Positions 33,374 through 46,431 are shown, counted from the first letter of the stretch. The stretch: 64,000 nt of DNA from Larix kaempferi (GCA_027924585.1 BSBM01000606.1:9677501-9741500); one strand, 5' to 3'. The notes: a model not told the origin generated them from the sequence alone. Made by a program: numbers and translations.

Positions 33374-36139
33374 CGATTCTTGCAATGGAAAGTTATAATT
33401 TTGATAATGAATTTGTATAATTTACTAAATTTTAACACTGTAGATGGATTCGGAGACCCCCTAGACAACTTGGATTATTTTTCAATACATGTCTTCTAAG
33501 GGATCATTTATTTGAGGCCATCCTGATGCTTATTATGTTAGATGATAGGAGAATCATTGAGATTCTCATTTAGGGGTTTCTCTACTAATTAGTGCATTGG
33601 GTGTGGTGAGTTGATATCTAGATAATACAACATGTCTTGCATATAGTTTATCAAGTGATAGATGAGTTCTTCTACATGTGGTTGAGTTGAGTCTTAGTCG
33701 ATATTTGTCATCTTTCCCTTTTGAAATTGTCATGTCCTAAAGTTAGTGTCACTCTGTTCAGATTGTTGTACTAGTTGTGCTCATATTTGTTTGAACAAAA
33801 CCATCGCCATTTGACCATCTTGGCAGTTTGTTAAAGTTTCGACAAGTTCATGTATTTTGTGTCATGTTAGCTAAAAATTGTCAATTTCACAACCTCCATT
33901 AATGCTCCATATGCATTCATTCACCATGGTTCTCTTTGCACCTGAGTTCAAAAATATTTAAAGTCCCCCTGGGTCCCTACCTTACAAGAAATAACCAATA
34001 TCCTCCATTTTGAAGAAAAAATAATTCCTCCCTTTTTGTAAAAATCCCTTTATTCCCATCTCCTTGAATAATAATAATAATAATGAAAATACCCCCATAA
34101 TCTCACCTACCCCTTCTCCTTTCACATATAAAATAAATAAATGATCAAAAACCTTTTTTCCTTATATCTTTTCACCCATATATAATATTAATATATTTTA
34201 TAGTTATTATATACATTTATATAATTAATATATGTAACCAGTATTAACAAATTAAGAAAAAGAAGAATATAAACAAAACAAATGTAACAATAGAGGGAAA
34301 CTAAAAAAAAAGTGAAAAGTGAATGAGTCGTGAATTAGAAAATAGATTGAGAGGGAAAATAAAATAAAATAGGGCCTCCAATAGATCTGATCTGATCTCC
34401 ACGAATTGGCTAGAGAAAGCAAAGTTCTCCATATGGTTGCAAGTATCTCCATGTGATCTCTATGAATTTTGCACATGAAGCAAAGTTCTCCATATGTTTA
34501 CAAGGATCTCTACATGATAGGCTTCTTGATTTTGCTTCAGATCATCTATTCGCCATCAATTTTTTCAACAATGTTTTGGGTGGGTTTGAAACCCTATCTC
34601 AACTACAGCAGCACAATCATGCTTCAGGTAACAATTCCTACCCTTATCTTGGTTCGATTCAGGGAATTTTCTTCAGTTGGTTCGATTCATGCAACTAGTG
34701 ATCAGTTTCTCACTCAATTAACCCGAACACATGCTTACTTTTCTATCTGTTTTCCAGTAGTTAGTAATCATCATTGTTTCCATGGTTCGTTGGCATAATT
34801 ATCCATAGGGTTGGTAAATGTCATTTGTAATTATGGAAGTCGATGATGCTCTTCCTGTCAGGTGATTCCTTGTGATAAGAAAGGGGGGGGGAGGCAGTAG
34901 CATAAGAAGTTAGAGAAGGTGAGGTAAAAAGTAGTGGGTAAGGGCAAAAAAAGTCCATTCTTTGATCTGATCGTTTCGTTTTTGGGGTGGGTCCATCCAA
35001 TTCCTGAAAAAAAAAGAAGATGAAGTTGTTCGAGTATAAAACCAATAGTGGTCTAGGTTCGTATAAACAATGGGAAACATGATTCCGAAACTAGAAATGG
35101 TAAGTAGGCAACTCACTAGTTAGTTCGATTCATGCAAGTAGTGATAAGTTTCTCACTCAGTTAACCCCAGCACAGGCTTACTTTTCTATCTGTTTTCCAG
35201 TAGTTAGTAATCTATTTTTAGGAAGATAGGTCACAACAGTTATGAGGAACTTTGAGGGTAAGGAAGGCATGCATAACAGTTTATGAAAAGAAAAGGCAAG
35301 TGGAATGTGAGATAGGTTATGGTTTAGCGCATTATGGCAGACACACTTCCAATGACCATCATAAAAGTTTTATTAAATATTTTCTGAAAGACACAATTAA
35401 GGATATGATGATACAGCTGGTTGGATTGGTGACATGTATCCCATAGATGTATGCATATTTTGTAGTCAAAGTAAATCCCATGGGATAGTGATGTGTTAGT
35501 TTGAGGATATCGTGCATCAGGGCATTTTTAGTTCAGAAGTCCCACTTATTCTCTGTTTTTTGTAGCACACACAAGCATCCATAGGTCTAAGGTGTAGTTT
35601 TCAAGGAAACAAAATTCTATAAAGTTGAAAAAAAATCATTGTAAAAGGGTTGGATCCCCAAAGATTCAGTTTTCATTGTAATTCCAAAGGATTCGAGAGA
35701 TGAATAAAGCTCGAGTGATTGATCCTCATGTTGTGTTTCTATGTTGTCTATGTGCTTGAACCTTGAATAATGTGTCGTTCATCTTTCTCGTTATGGGTTG
35801 TTTAAGAATAGTTAGCAAATCTAGAGGATCCCTACCTGTGATTTTCGTGAACTATTGCAGATTTAAGTGAACATCCCAAGCACTTGATGATCTATAGAGT
35901 GGAGAGATATGCTCCTTAGCTGCCTAATAGTGACCAAGATAAGGCTGTTGATCAGAATCAATCATAGGGTTTAAGTTATATTTTGTTTGTGTGGTGAGAT
36001 TATTCCATTGCAGAAGTCTCGCCATTATCCTCCATTTTCACTTGGATACATGCTCTTGCTTGATTTTGACGTCATCATCCCTTGGTAGGAATTGATCTCC
36101 TATAAATCCTACCATCTAGCTACATTTTGACATAGCAGT
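33374..36139. other. Intergenic DNA with two local duplications
   Basis: A segment of about 65 bp is tandemly duplicated at about 34395-34515 (shared GCAAAGTTCTCCATATG and ATCTC blocks). A roughly 95-bp segment occurs at 34678-34772 and again at 35123-35212 (shared TACTTTTCTATCTGTTTTCC). No gene is recognised. Confidence 0.45.
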
Positions 36140-36840
36140 TTTAGGTACTTGTTACCGAGAACCTGTTGCATCATTAGAACCTCAGGAAGATAGGCAGGAC
36201 CATTTGATTAAAAAATTTAATAGGTTTGTAGGTGTAATGCATACTTTCAGCGATAAGGTGAATAAAATGGAAATAAATCAGCAAGGAACCACTTCGGCCG
36301 CTTGTCCTTTCCAGCCTACAGGACAACAGCAAAGAAGGTTTTCTCTACCAGATAAATGAGGTAAGGATCAAAATATTTTGATTCCTTTTAACACTAATAA
36401 TTGTGTTGTTGTCATCTCTCTATTTGCTTGGTGTAGGGCTTGCAAAGCACCTCACATAGTCCATATAAAATGGGTGTGGTGTATTTGAATATTCGATGAA
36501 TGATGTTCATGGGGATCAGCATGAGGAAGTAGTAAATGAGCCAAAAGAGGAATTAAATGTGTTTTGGACAGTTGAAAGTGAGCATATTTTTGCTCAAGCC
36601 TAGGTTGGTCCAGGGAAGATTTTGCTAGTGCATGATAAACAATTTGCAGCCCTGAAAGGATGCATTAATGATCCTAAAAATGCTTTCTTGAAGCATGCAA
36701 CTAAGCCACTAGAGCATGCAATTCAAAGGAGGAATGCTACCATGGTTATAGAGACACAAAAGATGTATAGCCCGAGGGAAAAAGGGGGTGGATTGCTAAA
36801 TTACCAAGGATTTCTCTTGTCAGAGGAACATAGCTACTGA
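36140..36840 (+). pseudogene. Unidentified degenerate coding-like region
   Basis: Open stretches in more than one frame look protein-like: 'KFNRFVGVMHTFSDKVNKME' near 36215, and 'DKQFAALKGCINDPKNAF' within 36622-36840. The hydrophilic, Q/K/E-rich composition could be a Gag remnant, but I see no zinc knuckle, protease or RT motif. Confidence 0.2.
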
Positions 36841-37391
36841 TAGGATAACAATAGGATACGAAGATTAGATGCTTTTAGACGTAGAACATGAAATATATTG
36901 TCATCGAGAGCAAAACAATATAGGTTAACATAGCCAGAAATCAATTTCACATTGAAGTCTCTTTGAAATATTTTTCATGATTCATTTTAAATTATTATTA
37001 TTAACCACATACTTTTATTACAGAAATTTCTCTTTGGGTCGCACCATAAGATATAAGCATCTGCATGATTATTACTGTTCATAAGTAGTATTATTATTGT
37101 TCATAAGTAGTAGTAACTGTTATATTTTGTTATAGAATATTCCTCCCACCTTTCCAGATATTATTATAATATAAAATTCATGCCTTCTGAGTTTTACTTG
37201 TGAATAGAATTGTACAAAAAAATTGCAACTTCTCTGCATACATAGTCAATTGGTATGCTCTATGGCTTCTAGCTATGTCTAGTAAATAACATGTAGGAAA
37301 AATTTTAAGATGGGCAACCTTCCTATTGACTACTTAATATAAAATGCATGCTATTGATTCTTGTTCACCTTCTTAATTAATATGAGATTCA

Positions 37392-37715
37392 ATGTTGTCA
37401 ATCCATAACACTCTTCTGGATCTATACTTGTATGATGATCTTTGTGCCCTGTCTTTTTCCCAATCTATTGTTTGGGGTATGGACACTTCTGGAGTTGGCT
37501 CAAGCAAGAACAATTTTGGATTTCCACGCAAAGGAAATAGGGATAAGGGCATGATTGAAAAGGGTCAAGAACCCGTTGATATAGATGAACGCACAGAAAG
37601 GCCGACAAAGGGATTGGCCTTGCGTAAGAGTGCATGGCCTTTTCATGAGGATCATCCTTGTTATGATGCAGATGTTGCAGTTGTTCTTTCTGAAATGCAC
37701 CAGTTCAAGGAATAA
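37392..37715 (+). CDS. Unrecognised 107-codon ORF
   Basis: The C-terminal part (from about 37480) is charged and protein-like ('RKGNRDKGMIEKGQEPVDID'). The N-terminal part looks random, and an exon beginning near 37470 is possible. No family is recognised and it may be chance. It lies 1.9 kb upstream of the ABCA exons but does not match the parts of ABCA proteins I know. Confidence 0.2.
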   Translation: MLSIHNTLLDLYLYDDLCALSFSQSIVWGMDTSGVGSSKNNFGFPRKGNRDKGMIEKGQEPVDIDERTERPTKGLALRKSAWPFHEDHPCYDADVAVVLSEMHQFKE

Positions 37716-38492
37716 CACGAAAATACTACCTTTAAATATCTAACCTACTTATAGATTCAAAATTGTACAAAATTACTACAATGTTTATATCAGAATCTAC
37801 TAATTTATTTTTAATGATTCATCTCTCCAGATCCTAGGATTTGTGTTGATGCTCCATTGGACTGCCATATCCCCCATTTCTAAAGAAAAAATTCTTCTAT
37901 ATCCACCTAAGTAATTATCATGTCATATATTCTTAATTCTTATTGAATTAGGAGTCAAACTAAGAAAAATATATTACTATCACTTCTTGATGAAGTATGA
38001 TTGAACTCATATTGATAGGTTGAGTAATTAATTCATGTACACTACTAGAAAATTTTATGTCCTGGTGTTTTAAAACATTCTCTTTTTTATTTCAAAATAA
38101 TCTATGGCATCATTATCAAAATTTTCCATTCTCGTGTCACACTATAGAGGTAAGCTTTTAACATACTTATAATTTTCTTCAAATTCTGTTTTGGGATTTT
38201 TCTATACAGATTCTGGATTAGGATTCTGATTTTCCTAGTATTCAACAGTTTTAAGCATTTGTTCTCAAATTGTCTTAAGGTTTATATGGGTTGCCAAAAG
38301 CATTTTTGAGAAATTTAAATGCCTTTCCACTAACCCAAAAACTTTGTATATTCCTTTCGAGAAAATAATCTTGGCGAGATATGTGCATTTGCATTAGATT
38401 TTGTGTATTCATATCTATAGATCAGGCATGTCTACAAAGTTTTGCTGAAATTGTGCTTCAATGAGAGGGGATTGTAAATCACATCAAGGTTT

Positions 38493-38494
<2 letters not shown>

Positions 38495-38528
<34 letters not shown>
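38495..38528. repeat. (TA)n microsatellite
   Basis: About 17 TA dinucleotides in a row. Confidence 0.95.
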
Positions 38529-38530
<2 letters not shown>

Positions 38531-39108
38531 ATTATCTTCTTTTGACACTGCTCTCTTCATGGGTTTCATTTCCTTGTGCATCTTCTCTGTTGTTGTCAGT
38601 TTTGCAAATATCATTTCGGGAAATATATTGGTCCGAGAAGACACTCATCAGAAACATTGGAAATACTATGAAGCATTAACTTGGACCTGAAAAACTCAGA
38701 AAAATTGATAGCCTAAAAAACGAAAAAAAATGGAAAAATCAGGAAAAATCAAGGATATTTGCAACACTTATCTCTGTATCATGTTCTGGGTGTTTCTAAT
38801 GGCTCAAGGTGATTGGACTCTCGATGGGTCTCACAGGTCTCTTCTTTCTTGTCAACCGCCAGATGTATTTTCTCTTAGAATTGTGTCTCCTTTGGGTGTT
38901 TTGGAAATTGTTTGTCCCTTCGAAATTTGAATTCCTACCCAATTAATTTCGCACTTCAAACATGTTTAAAACCTCAATCTTATTTTCTTGTCATATAACT
39001 TGCCAAAGCTATTAAATTTTTTTATATTGTTTCAAAACTTTTATAGACCTCATATTAAACTCAACAAATTTCCTTTTAAAATAATTGGGATGCTTCTCTG
39101 TCTATTCA

Positions 39109-39420
39109 GGATTTGTCTATAAATGCAAAGAAAGTTTACAGTCTCTCTGGGACACAAAAATTTGAACTGCCAAAACTAGACATACAAATTGCAGCTGTCT
39201 TTCGAATGATAGAGCATGCCAAAAGCTATCTTACCATCCAGTCCTGGTGTCTTGCAGACACAAATTTAGAATATGTGTTTATTAAAGTTGCACGTGGGTC
39301 CCAAACAGTGGTCGTCCTTTCATGATCATCATATATTTCAGTGTCTATAACTTATCAAAAGATTAGTTTATTATTTTAGTGTTTCCATTTCTCTCATAGG
39401 AGATCCTCAGGTGGGTCAAA
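39109..39420 (+). pseudogene. Duplicated fragment of the last ABCA exon
   Basis: From CAGGATTTGTC onward this matches 40233-40545, covering the C-terminal region ('NAKKVYSLSGTQKFELPK' to 'ARGSQTVVVLS' and stop), the 3' flank and the GGAGATCCTCAGG block. The part of the exon encoding 'LKERYGGSYVL' is absent. It lies upstream of the other exons, so it is a displaced partial duplicate. Confidence 0.8.
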
Positions 39421-39581
39421 GTTTCAAACTTCACAGATGCCATTAATATTGCTGTAACATTCTAGTGAAAGCTATTCAGTAAAACCTTCAAATTTTTTAG
39501 TGAATCAATTTTCTTTTTGTTGGGGGATGGGCAAAATCTGCACTTAGGACTAAGGTTATTGTTCCTGCTTGTTTGAACTAG

Positions 39582-40459
39582 GTTGTGTTTATGGATGAGC
39601 CCAGTACAGGGTTCGATCCAACTTCAAGAAACAAACTCTGGAATGTTGTGAAGCAGGCAAAGGAAAACCGAGCAATAATTTTGACAAGTATTGACCTTAA
39701 AGCTATGTTTGTAGATTTTGCTGCTATATTTGATGCAGTGTCTTTATTCTCAGGCTTGAGAATGAAATTCAGTCTCTTTTTTAACTCTAAGGAGATTGTT
39801 GTCAAGACTGATGCAAAATTGTATAGAAGAGACTTTTACTCTCTCCAAATAACTTGAGAAATGTGGCTATTGTTATTTTTCTTTCTACAAATAATTTAGT
39901 AAATTAACTTTGACTTTAAAATCTTATTTGTGATTCCGGCACATTCTATGGAAGAGGCAGAGGCGATCTGTGATTGTATGGGAATTTTTTGTGGATGGCC
40001 AACTGTGCATTGGAAACTCCAAAGAGGTTAGTTACTACATTATGTATGATTCAAAAATTAGAAAGCCAACATTGTGAAAGTGCAGGACATAATGGCTCTT
40101 GAAATGGTTGTTCGATCTTTTCTATTCATGACTCATTAATGTAATAAGATTTTGGACTGCAGCTAAAGGAAAGGTATGGAGGATCATATGTGTTGACCAT
40201 AACCACATCACAAACTGAGGAAGAGGTGATGACGTTGGTACAGGATTTGTCTATAAATGCAAAGAAAGTTTACAGTAACGCTGGGACACATAAATTTGAA
40301 CTACCAAAATTGGACATACAAATTGCACCTGTCTTTCAAATGATAGAGCGTTCCAAAATCTATCTTACCATCCAGGCCTGGGGTCTTGTAGACACAACCC
40401 TAGAAGATGTGTTTATTAAAGTTGCACGTGAGTCCCAGACAGTGGTTGTCCTTTCATGA
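39582..40459 (+). pseudogene. 3' exons of an ABCA-family ABC transporter
   Basis: Three exons. 39582-39686: Walker B and D-loop, 'VVFMDEPSTGFDPTSRNKLW', after an AG acceptor and before a GT donor. 39940-40026: 'HSMEEAEAICD', the H-loop region, with a GT donor, but GG where the AG acceptor should be and one extra T in a TTTTTT run that shifts the frame. 40163-40459: 'LKERYGGSYVLTITTSQ' to the final stop, after a CAG acceptor. The order and sequence match plant ABCA (ATH-type) half-transporters, ATP-driven membrane lipid transporters. Walker A, the signature motif and the membrane domains are not in the window. The lesions argue for a pseudogene. Confidence 0.88.
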
Positions 40460-40889
40460 TCATCATATATTTCAGTGTCTAGAACTTATCAAACGATTAG
40501 TTTATTATTTTAATGTTGCCATTTCTCTCATAGGAGATCCTCAGGGAGATTCAGAAGTAGAGCCATTGCTTTTGGGATATATTTAGCATATTATTGCCAC
40601 TTGGATGAAGAAAAAAACACATCACAAATTTAGTCAAGATCTTTCATATTTGGAGCATATAGTCACCAATAAAAGGAAGAAGAAATCCCTTCAGACTCTC
40701 AGAGTCCGTTCATCTTCTTTAACATTTAGTCTTCATCTTGTCTTCCTATATTATTGTCTTATAGTCCGAGTCTGAAATCTTTACGATTTATGTGGTTCTC
40801 TTTGATTTATGATTTCAGCTTCTAAGATTTTAATTAGCAACAACATTTTTGAAAAGCATAATTCAAAGTTAACAAAAACAATTTAGGGA

Positions 40890-42665
40890 TTCATGGGGAA
40901 AATAAACGCACTAAAACTCTTTGAGTCTTTTCCCAGTCTCTTAAACAAAAAAAAGAGTCCGAAGACTTTGAATCCATTGAGACTGAGAAAGGTAGGTTCA
41001 AATACATTCTTACATAATTTGTGGGACATTGCTCAAACCTCTAATGAGATATTCAAAGAAGCCTTGAGCCAATGTTTACAAGTTGCTCCCTCCAAACTTT
41101 CTCTCAGGGATAAAGAGGCCTATGAGTTGAACCTTTTTGTAGAGGTGCTTCATATGGATCTAGACTCAAACAAAAATGAAGGTATTCCTGAACAATTTTC
41201 AGGCCACTGTAAACAAGTGTTCACTGCTCAAACCTCTAATGAGAAATCTGAAGCCTTGAACTAATGTGTACAATTTCCTCCCTCCAAGCTTTCTCTTAAG
41301 GATAGAGATGCCTATTGAGCTGAACCTCTCCCTGGAGGTGCTTAAGATATACCTCAACAGTATAACTAATGGAAAATCCCCAGGGATAGATGGGTTGCAC
41401 TGTAAACTCTACAAAGCAACTTTAGATTTCACTGGGCCAATATTTTTGAAATCTTACAACAAAGCCTTGAAAATCAATACACTTGGAAGCATGATTAAAC
41501 AAGTAAATATCATGGTTGTTCCCAAAAGTGATGATCCTATGCTAATCTATAATCAGAGACTAATCACCTTGTTGATAATGATTTACAAAATCTTAGCCAA
41601 AGGTTTTTCCAGAAGATTTCAGTTTATCTTCAGAAGGTTCCTCCTCCTTTCATTCACAAGGGTTGTCAAACTTGAGACAATATGGTTTATACAAGGGAGA
41701 AACATTCTAGATAATACTACAACTATTTGGGAATACATGGATGATGGGATGAGCTAGAGCTTGAGGGTATAATTTTAATCAAGAAAATCAATTTTGGGAA
41801 ATCCTAGAAGAGAGTGGGATGGCACTTCATTATGGCCCGATGAGTTTGACCCAAATCTTATGAAAGCAACGTCAACCTTTTTCTCTGATGCTTCAAACAA
41901 AATTACCATCAACAAAGCCACCTCTAAGCCCTCTGGACCATTAAATCCTTCAGGAAAGGCAGACCTCTGGGCCTAGTTTCTAACTTTCTTATATGCCATT
42001 TGTTGATGATTTTTTCTCTCTTGAACATAAGGACAGTCTTGGACTCATTAGGGGCATCTCTCAAAACCAAATAGACCAACAGCTTATCAATGGCCACAAT
42101 TCAAGAATTCTATGATGCTTTCAATGCCCAAATTCAAAGTAGGAAAACATGTTGCTATGCTTATACTCCATAAAACCTGTACCCTTTGATTTTGGCTACC
42201 AACAATCATGGATAAAGACTTTCCCCTTTAAATTTAAATTCTCTCTTGTAGACATGTGGAATTAAGTTCTAGCCATAATGAGTAGAAAGGTGGACTACTG
42301 GTAGACAAAGTGGATGATTGTTCTAAAATATTGTAGCAACTCGTGCATTTTATTCTTATTGTCGGTGCCCTTCAAAGAAGATCTACAACCTGGTGACCAA
42401 CTTATATAAAACTTTCTTATGACCACCTACACAATGGTAAAAAGGCCTCACCAGAGTTAAATGGATATTTACTTCCCAAGGAATAATATGGAAGGTATTG
42501 GCTTGACTTATATTGTGAAACAAAATGTGACTCTTTATTCAATGCAGCTCATCAAGGAAATTCAAGGAAATGAAAGTTGGAAAATACTTGTAAGACATAA
42601 CATTGCCAAATTTTCTCCTGATTGTGGAAGCCCCTCCTTTATTCCCACTTAATTTGGTGACAGAT
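40890..42665 (+). mobile_element. Second L1-type LINE remnant (reverse transcriptase)
   Basis: 'NGKSPGIDGLHCKLYKAT' (about 41365), 'IMVVPKSDDP' and 'LITLLIMIYKILAKGF' (about 41510-41610), and 'FIQGRNILDN' (about 41690) are RT landmarks. Later pieces are badly mutated, for example 'INFGKS*KRVGWHFIM' near 41785 for the usual 'DFEKAYDRVEW'. The linker before the RT is duplicated: 41032-41160 resembles 41227-41350. The remnant stops at the LTR-like start at 42666. Confidence 0.8.
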
Positions 42666-43130
42666 TGTAATGTCCCTTGTTAGGAATTTTATTAAAATGA
42701 CATTTTTTCACTTTTTTTCCCTAGTTAGACCTTTGACTAATTTTGAGCTCTAGGTCCCCAAATTGCTCCAATTGCTCCAAAATATTCTGATAAGGTATAT
42801 GGATGATGTTAGAACATAAATATGTGTTTTAGGGATGATTTTGGACCTTTAAAATACTTCTACAAATACTCTTTCAATTCTGGCCAATGTAGGGAACTTT
42901 ACTAGTAATTTCCCTTTGACTAGTATTGGTCTCCAGGTCTCAAATTGACTCCAAATGCCTTCAAATATTCAAGGAAGGTGTATGGATGATATTAGGAATT
43001 GAATATGATGTTCAGGGATGAGATATGGCCACCAAAAGACCTCTGAAAACTCTCTTAAGATTCTGGACCAAGTATGCAATTTTACTAGTAATTTGGGGTT
43101 CAAATCCCCCTGGGGTAAGTACTGAAAATG
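42666..43130 (+). repeat. LTR-like start, TGTAATGTCCC family, with internal duplication
   Basis: It begins TGTAATGTCCCTTG. Two copies of a roughly 187-bp segment (about 42733 and 42918) share TTTGACTA, GGTNTATGGATGAT and TTTAGGGATGA/TTCAGGGATGA blocks. No PBS or end is identified. Confidence 0.5.
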
Positions 43131-44099
43131 GCTTCCCAAATGCCTCGAAACCCACTCAAATTTCTGAAAATAGGTAGCGAATGTATTAAGGATGTTATTA
43201 ACGTCTCATTTGCACCATTAATTTATTATTATATCTGTTCCAACCCTCTCCCATTCAGCTGCAAAAATCACCCATTCGACCCTTGGGGAAATGACACTAT
43301 TTCTTCTCCCAATGCAATTAAATTGAGTAAAAATACTTCAAATGCTCAAGTACAGTACATGAAAATTTTAAAATACATACATGGAAGTATATTAATCACA
43401 AATGTATCAAAGAATAATCCATTCATTTGAAATCATCAGCATTACATTGGTTCACAACAAGGTAATGGGGAAATGACATTGTTCTTTCATTAAAAATGAG
43501 ATTTACACATTTATACTTGGAATTTCGACCTGAAATTTTTTGGAGATGAAGAACAGAGTATTTAATTCATATTAAAAAATAAATGGGCCATTAGAATCTC
43601 CACCAAAGAGTACAATAGCTCACCAAAAATGACCTCCCTCAAGGATCAAGAATATGCCATCTTAACCGAAAATGGTTGAAGGAGTGAGTTGAAATAGAAG
43701 AAACCATGAGATGCCCTGTAGCTTACAACTGCAAATAAAGAATCTGTTAAGTCTCCAAATGAAATATATAAATGGCCTTTCCAGTTACCAACTTGGATGG
43801 AAATCTTTCACCCTCGAAATTGGCTAAGGCAAGAAACTAGTCATCCACTAGCTCTCCCTCTTCACAAATGTAGTTGCAAATTCTACAAATGATCAAAAGA
43901 TGGTTTCATTCTTTTTTATTTAAATTTATAAATTTCTAATGTCCTCCATGGGTCGAATTCCTTCCAAGAGAATCATGCCAACTCAAGTTGGGAAGAGATT
44001 CCAAAGGACGCCACTTGTACAACAATTCCTAGTCTCCCACTTCCACCAAATCACATGTGGAAGCATATTAGCTGCCCTAACACCCTTGAGGGCCCTCTT
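43131..44099. other. Intergenic or LTR-internal DNA
   Basis: No gene is recognised. It may be part of the LTR-like sequences on either side. Confidence 0.3.
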
Positions 44100-44687
44100 G
44101 GAGTCTATTTTTAGCCTTGACATGTCATATATTTCATATGTCAGCCTTCAGGTCTGATTTGTGTCATAGGTGTCATAGCATCTTCATCATTGTTGTAATA
44201 GAGCTAGGGAATCTAGCCCAAGTGTCTCACTAGCTCCAAATTGCCTCTTCCTCTTCCATGGGAGTTACTCTTCCTCTATATTTCGACCTCATTGAATCAT
44301 GCCAATTATTATTGACCTTGTAACTCATCCCAAGAACATTAGGCTTCCCATGGATTCGAAATTGCAAGAAGAGGATGCCATGTGGCACATAAATTCTAGC
44401 TTGTGTGGGTCCCACTTCCTCCATGTGTCTTCATGGTCAAATGCCACTTTGATTTTCACTTGTATATATTTATTTATCTCCTTTATTAAATATTTATTCC
44501 ATCCTAATTTTCCAACATCATTTATTATCCCCATTATTCTAAATCCCAAAGCTTCCACCCCAAACCTAGTAAACTAGTAATTTTCCTCGGCAATTATTTG
44601 ACCTTTAGCATCAATTTGACAAACTCTAATGAATATGGAAAATTTGCTTAGGCCATTTTAACCCAATGCAAAATTTGGGACATCACA
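44100..44687 (-). repeat. Inverted copy of the 18.2-kb LTR-like sequence
   Basis: On the minus strand it begins TGTGATGTCCC at 44687. About 600 bp align with 18249-18790, including AGTAACTCCCATGGAAGAGG and GACACTTGGGCTAGATTCCC. The two copies are 26 kb apart and inverted. Confidence 0.7.
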
Positions 44688-45349
44688 ATGATACATTAAT
44701 ATAACCCCCAAGGATACCCCAAAAATGGGCTAGATCTACTAGGAGTCAATCTACAGTGGCAAGGCCAAATCCAGAAGAGAACACAGTAGGATGACCACCT
44801 CTCCTGAATGGGGGGAAAATCTAGGCAAAGAAGCTAGTTGGGACACATTTCAAAAACATTAGTAGAATTAGTAGGGTAGGGTGGGTTATGGAACCACAAT
44901 ATAGGAAGAACCCCTGCTCTCATTGGTTTTTAAAGTAATTATCAGTTTTATCTCAGTACTGTCTGCCCATTAAGGGCTTAAATCTGTAGTGTCACCTTTG
45001 ACTTTGAACTCCAAGATTAGTGCCCTCTTTTTTGCTCTTTTTGAAATACTTGTATCATGTGCAGGGTTACTTTTGTTTGTTTTAAATTTAATAGATCTAT
45101 CAGATTGTTGGTTTAGGATATCGACCATGAGGCCGTCCCCTGGTAGTATACAAGGTGTAATTATCCCCCTATGTTTACCAGAGTCGGGGGATGGTTATGA
45201 TGGTGTATATGTGTCAAGGAAAAATATCTTCCCTATATTGCCAATACAATAAGATGCTCTAATAAGACATTTCAATATTCAAGATATCCCTAAAAGAGGG
45301 TCAATTTCATTTCGATATATCTATCCAGGTCAAGGAAAAAATAATAAAC
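44688..45349. other. Intergenic DNA
   Basis: No supported gene or element. The stretch starting 'TGACACTACAGATTT' on the minus strand near 44993 shows nothing distinctive. Confidence 0.3.
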
Positions 45350-46160
45350 CCCAGCAATAATATTCATTGGTTTCTAAAAATTACAATATTTCTTATCAAC
45401 ATAAATAAAGGACAACAAACCAGTCTTCAAGAGCTCAAAGGTTGGATGGTTTTTATGCCCATTTCCCTTAGTTTTGAGGAAGCACGGGCAACATATATAA
45501 CTGCAGCATGTTATTTCAGAAACAGAAGCAACACTAAGAATAGGTAGGCTTAGACATGTTTTAGTGGGAGTGTTTCTTAGCTTGTCAAAACTTTGTCCAA
45601 GGGCACAAGAAAATTTAAGGTTTGTCATCTACATATTTTTGCACTAGAACTAACATCAATCAAAGTTCAGTTATTTGGAATTTATCAGAGGCAATTTTAA
45701 GCATGAGGACATGAATATCATGGATTACATAATTCAATAAACACAAATACTCATTCAATTTAGATTTCATTGCCACCCACTACGCTTTTTCATATCTACA
45801 GTCCCAAGAATTAGAGTCTGTAACCTAAAGGGCAGTCGTGAGAATACACTAGATAAGATACAAGTTCAAATCCTAACAACCATCTATAGCTTGGTCCAAA
45901 TTAAATATTGTGTGATAGGAAGAAATTGAAGTTGTACTAAATTACATTTGATAAAATGAGCAGCTAGTCATCTTTACTTCATTAGCACAATAATCAAAAG
46001 ACATTTTGCAATTGATTATTTCATTATTTGGGGTGTAGATAAGGAGAACATAAAATATCAAATACTCACAAGGTGATACATGGCTAGGATTCCCACCCAT
46101 ACCTAGTGGTGACATTCACTACTCCCCTCATAACCCTAGAAACATGAGGTTTCAAATGAC
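45350..46160. repeat. Left copy of a duplicated segment flanking the chromovirus
   Basis: Aligns in direct orientation with 51870-52625: shared AGTGGGAGTGTTTCT, GAGGCAATTTTAAGCATGAG, GGATTACATAATTCAA and TTTGGGGTGTAGAT blocks. Divergence is substantial, with several indels. It has no recognisable coding content. Confidence 0.8.
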
Positions 46161-46223
46161 TGGAAATAGTTTAGAAGAGTTCCAAATCTAAAATTATCTT
46201 CTTAAGCAATTTCCCTGTCAAAT

Positions 46224-46430
46224 TGTTACAAATGCTAATTTTAAAATATTAATCTAGGTTTAATTTTAGTAAATTAATGTAATTAAACTAATAGGTGACT
46301 TGAAAAGTCACCTCTCTTCCCCATTTAGGGTATAAATTACTCGGGGCACATTTGTTGTAATCATCTTCTACATTATGAAATATACATTTTTCATTATGTT
46401 CTCTGCTTTTCATGCATTCTTCTCTCTTCA
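46224..46430 (+). repeat. 5' LTR of the chromovirus
   Basis: 207 bp with a 9-bp hairpin, AGGTGACTT GAA AAGTCACCT (about 46292-46312), and GGGTATAAATTA (about 46328) as the TATA box. Confidence 0.93.
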
Positions 46431-46431
46431 T

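Noticed and set aside
37392-37715. Upstream exon of the ABCA gene
   Set aside because: The residues do not match ABCA regions I know, and no splice pattern links it to 39582.
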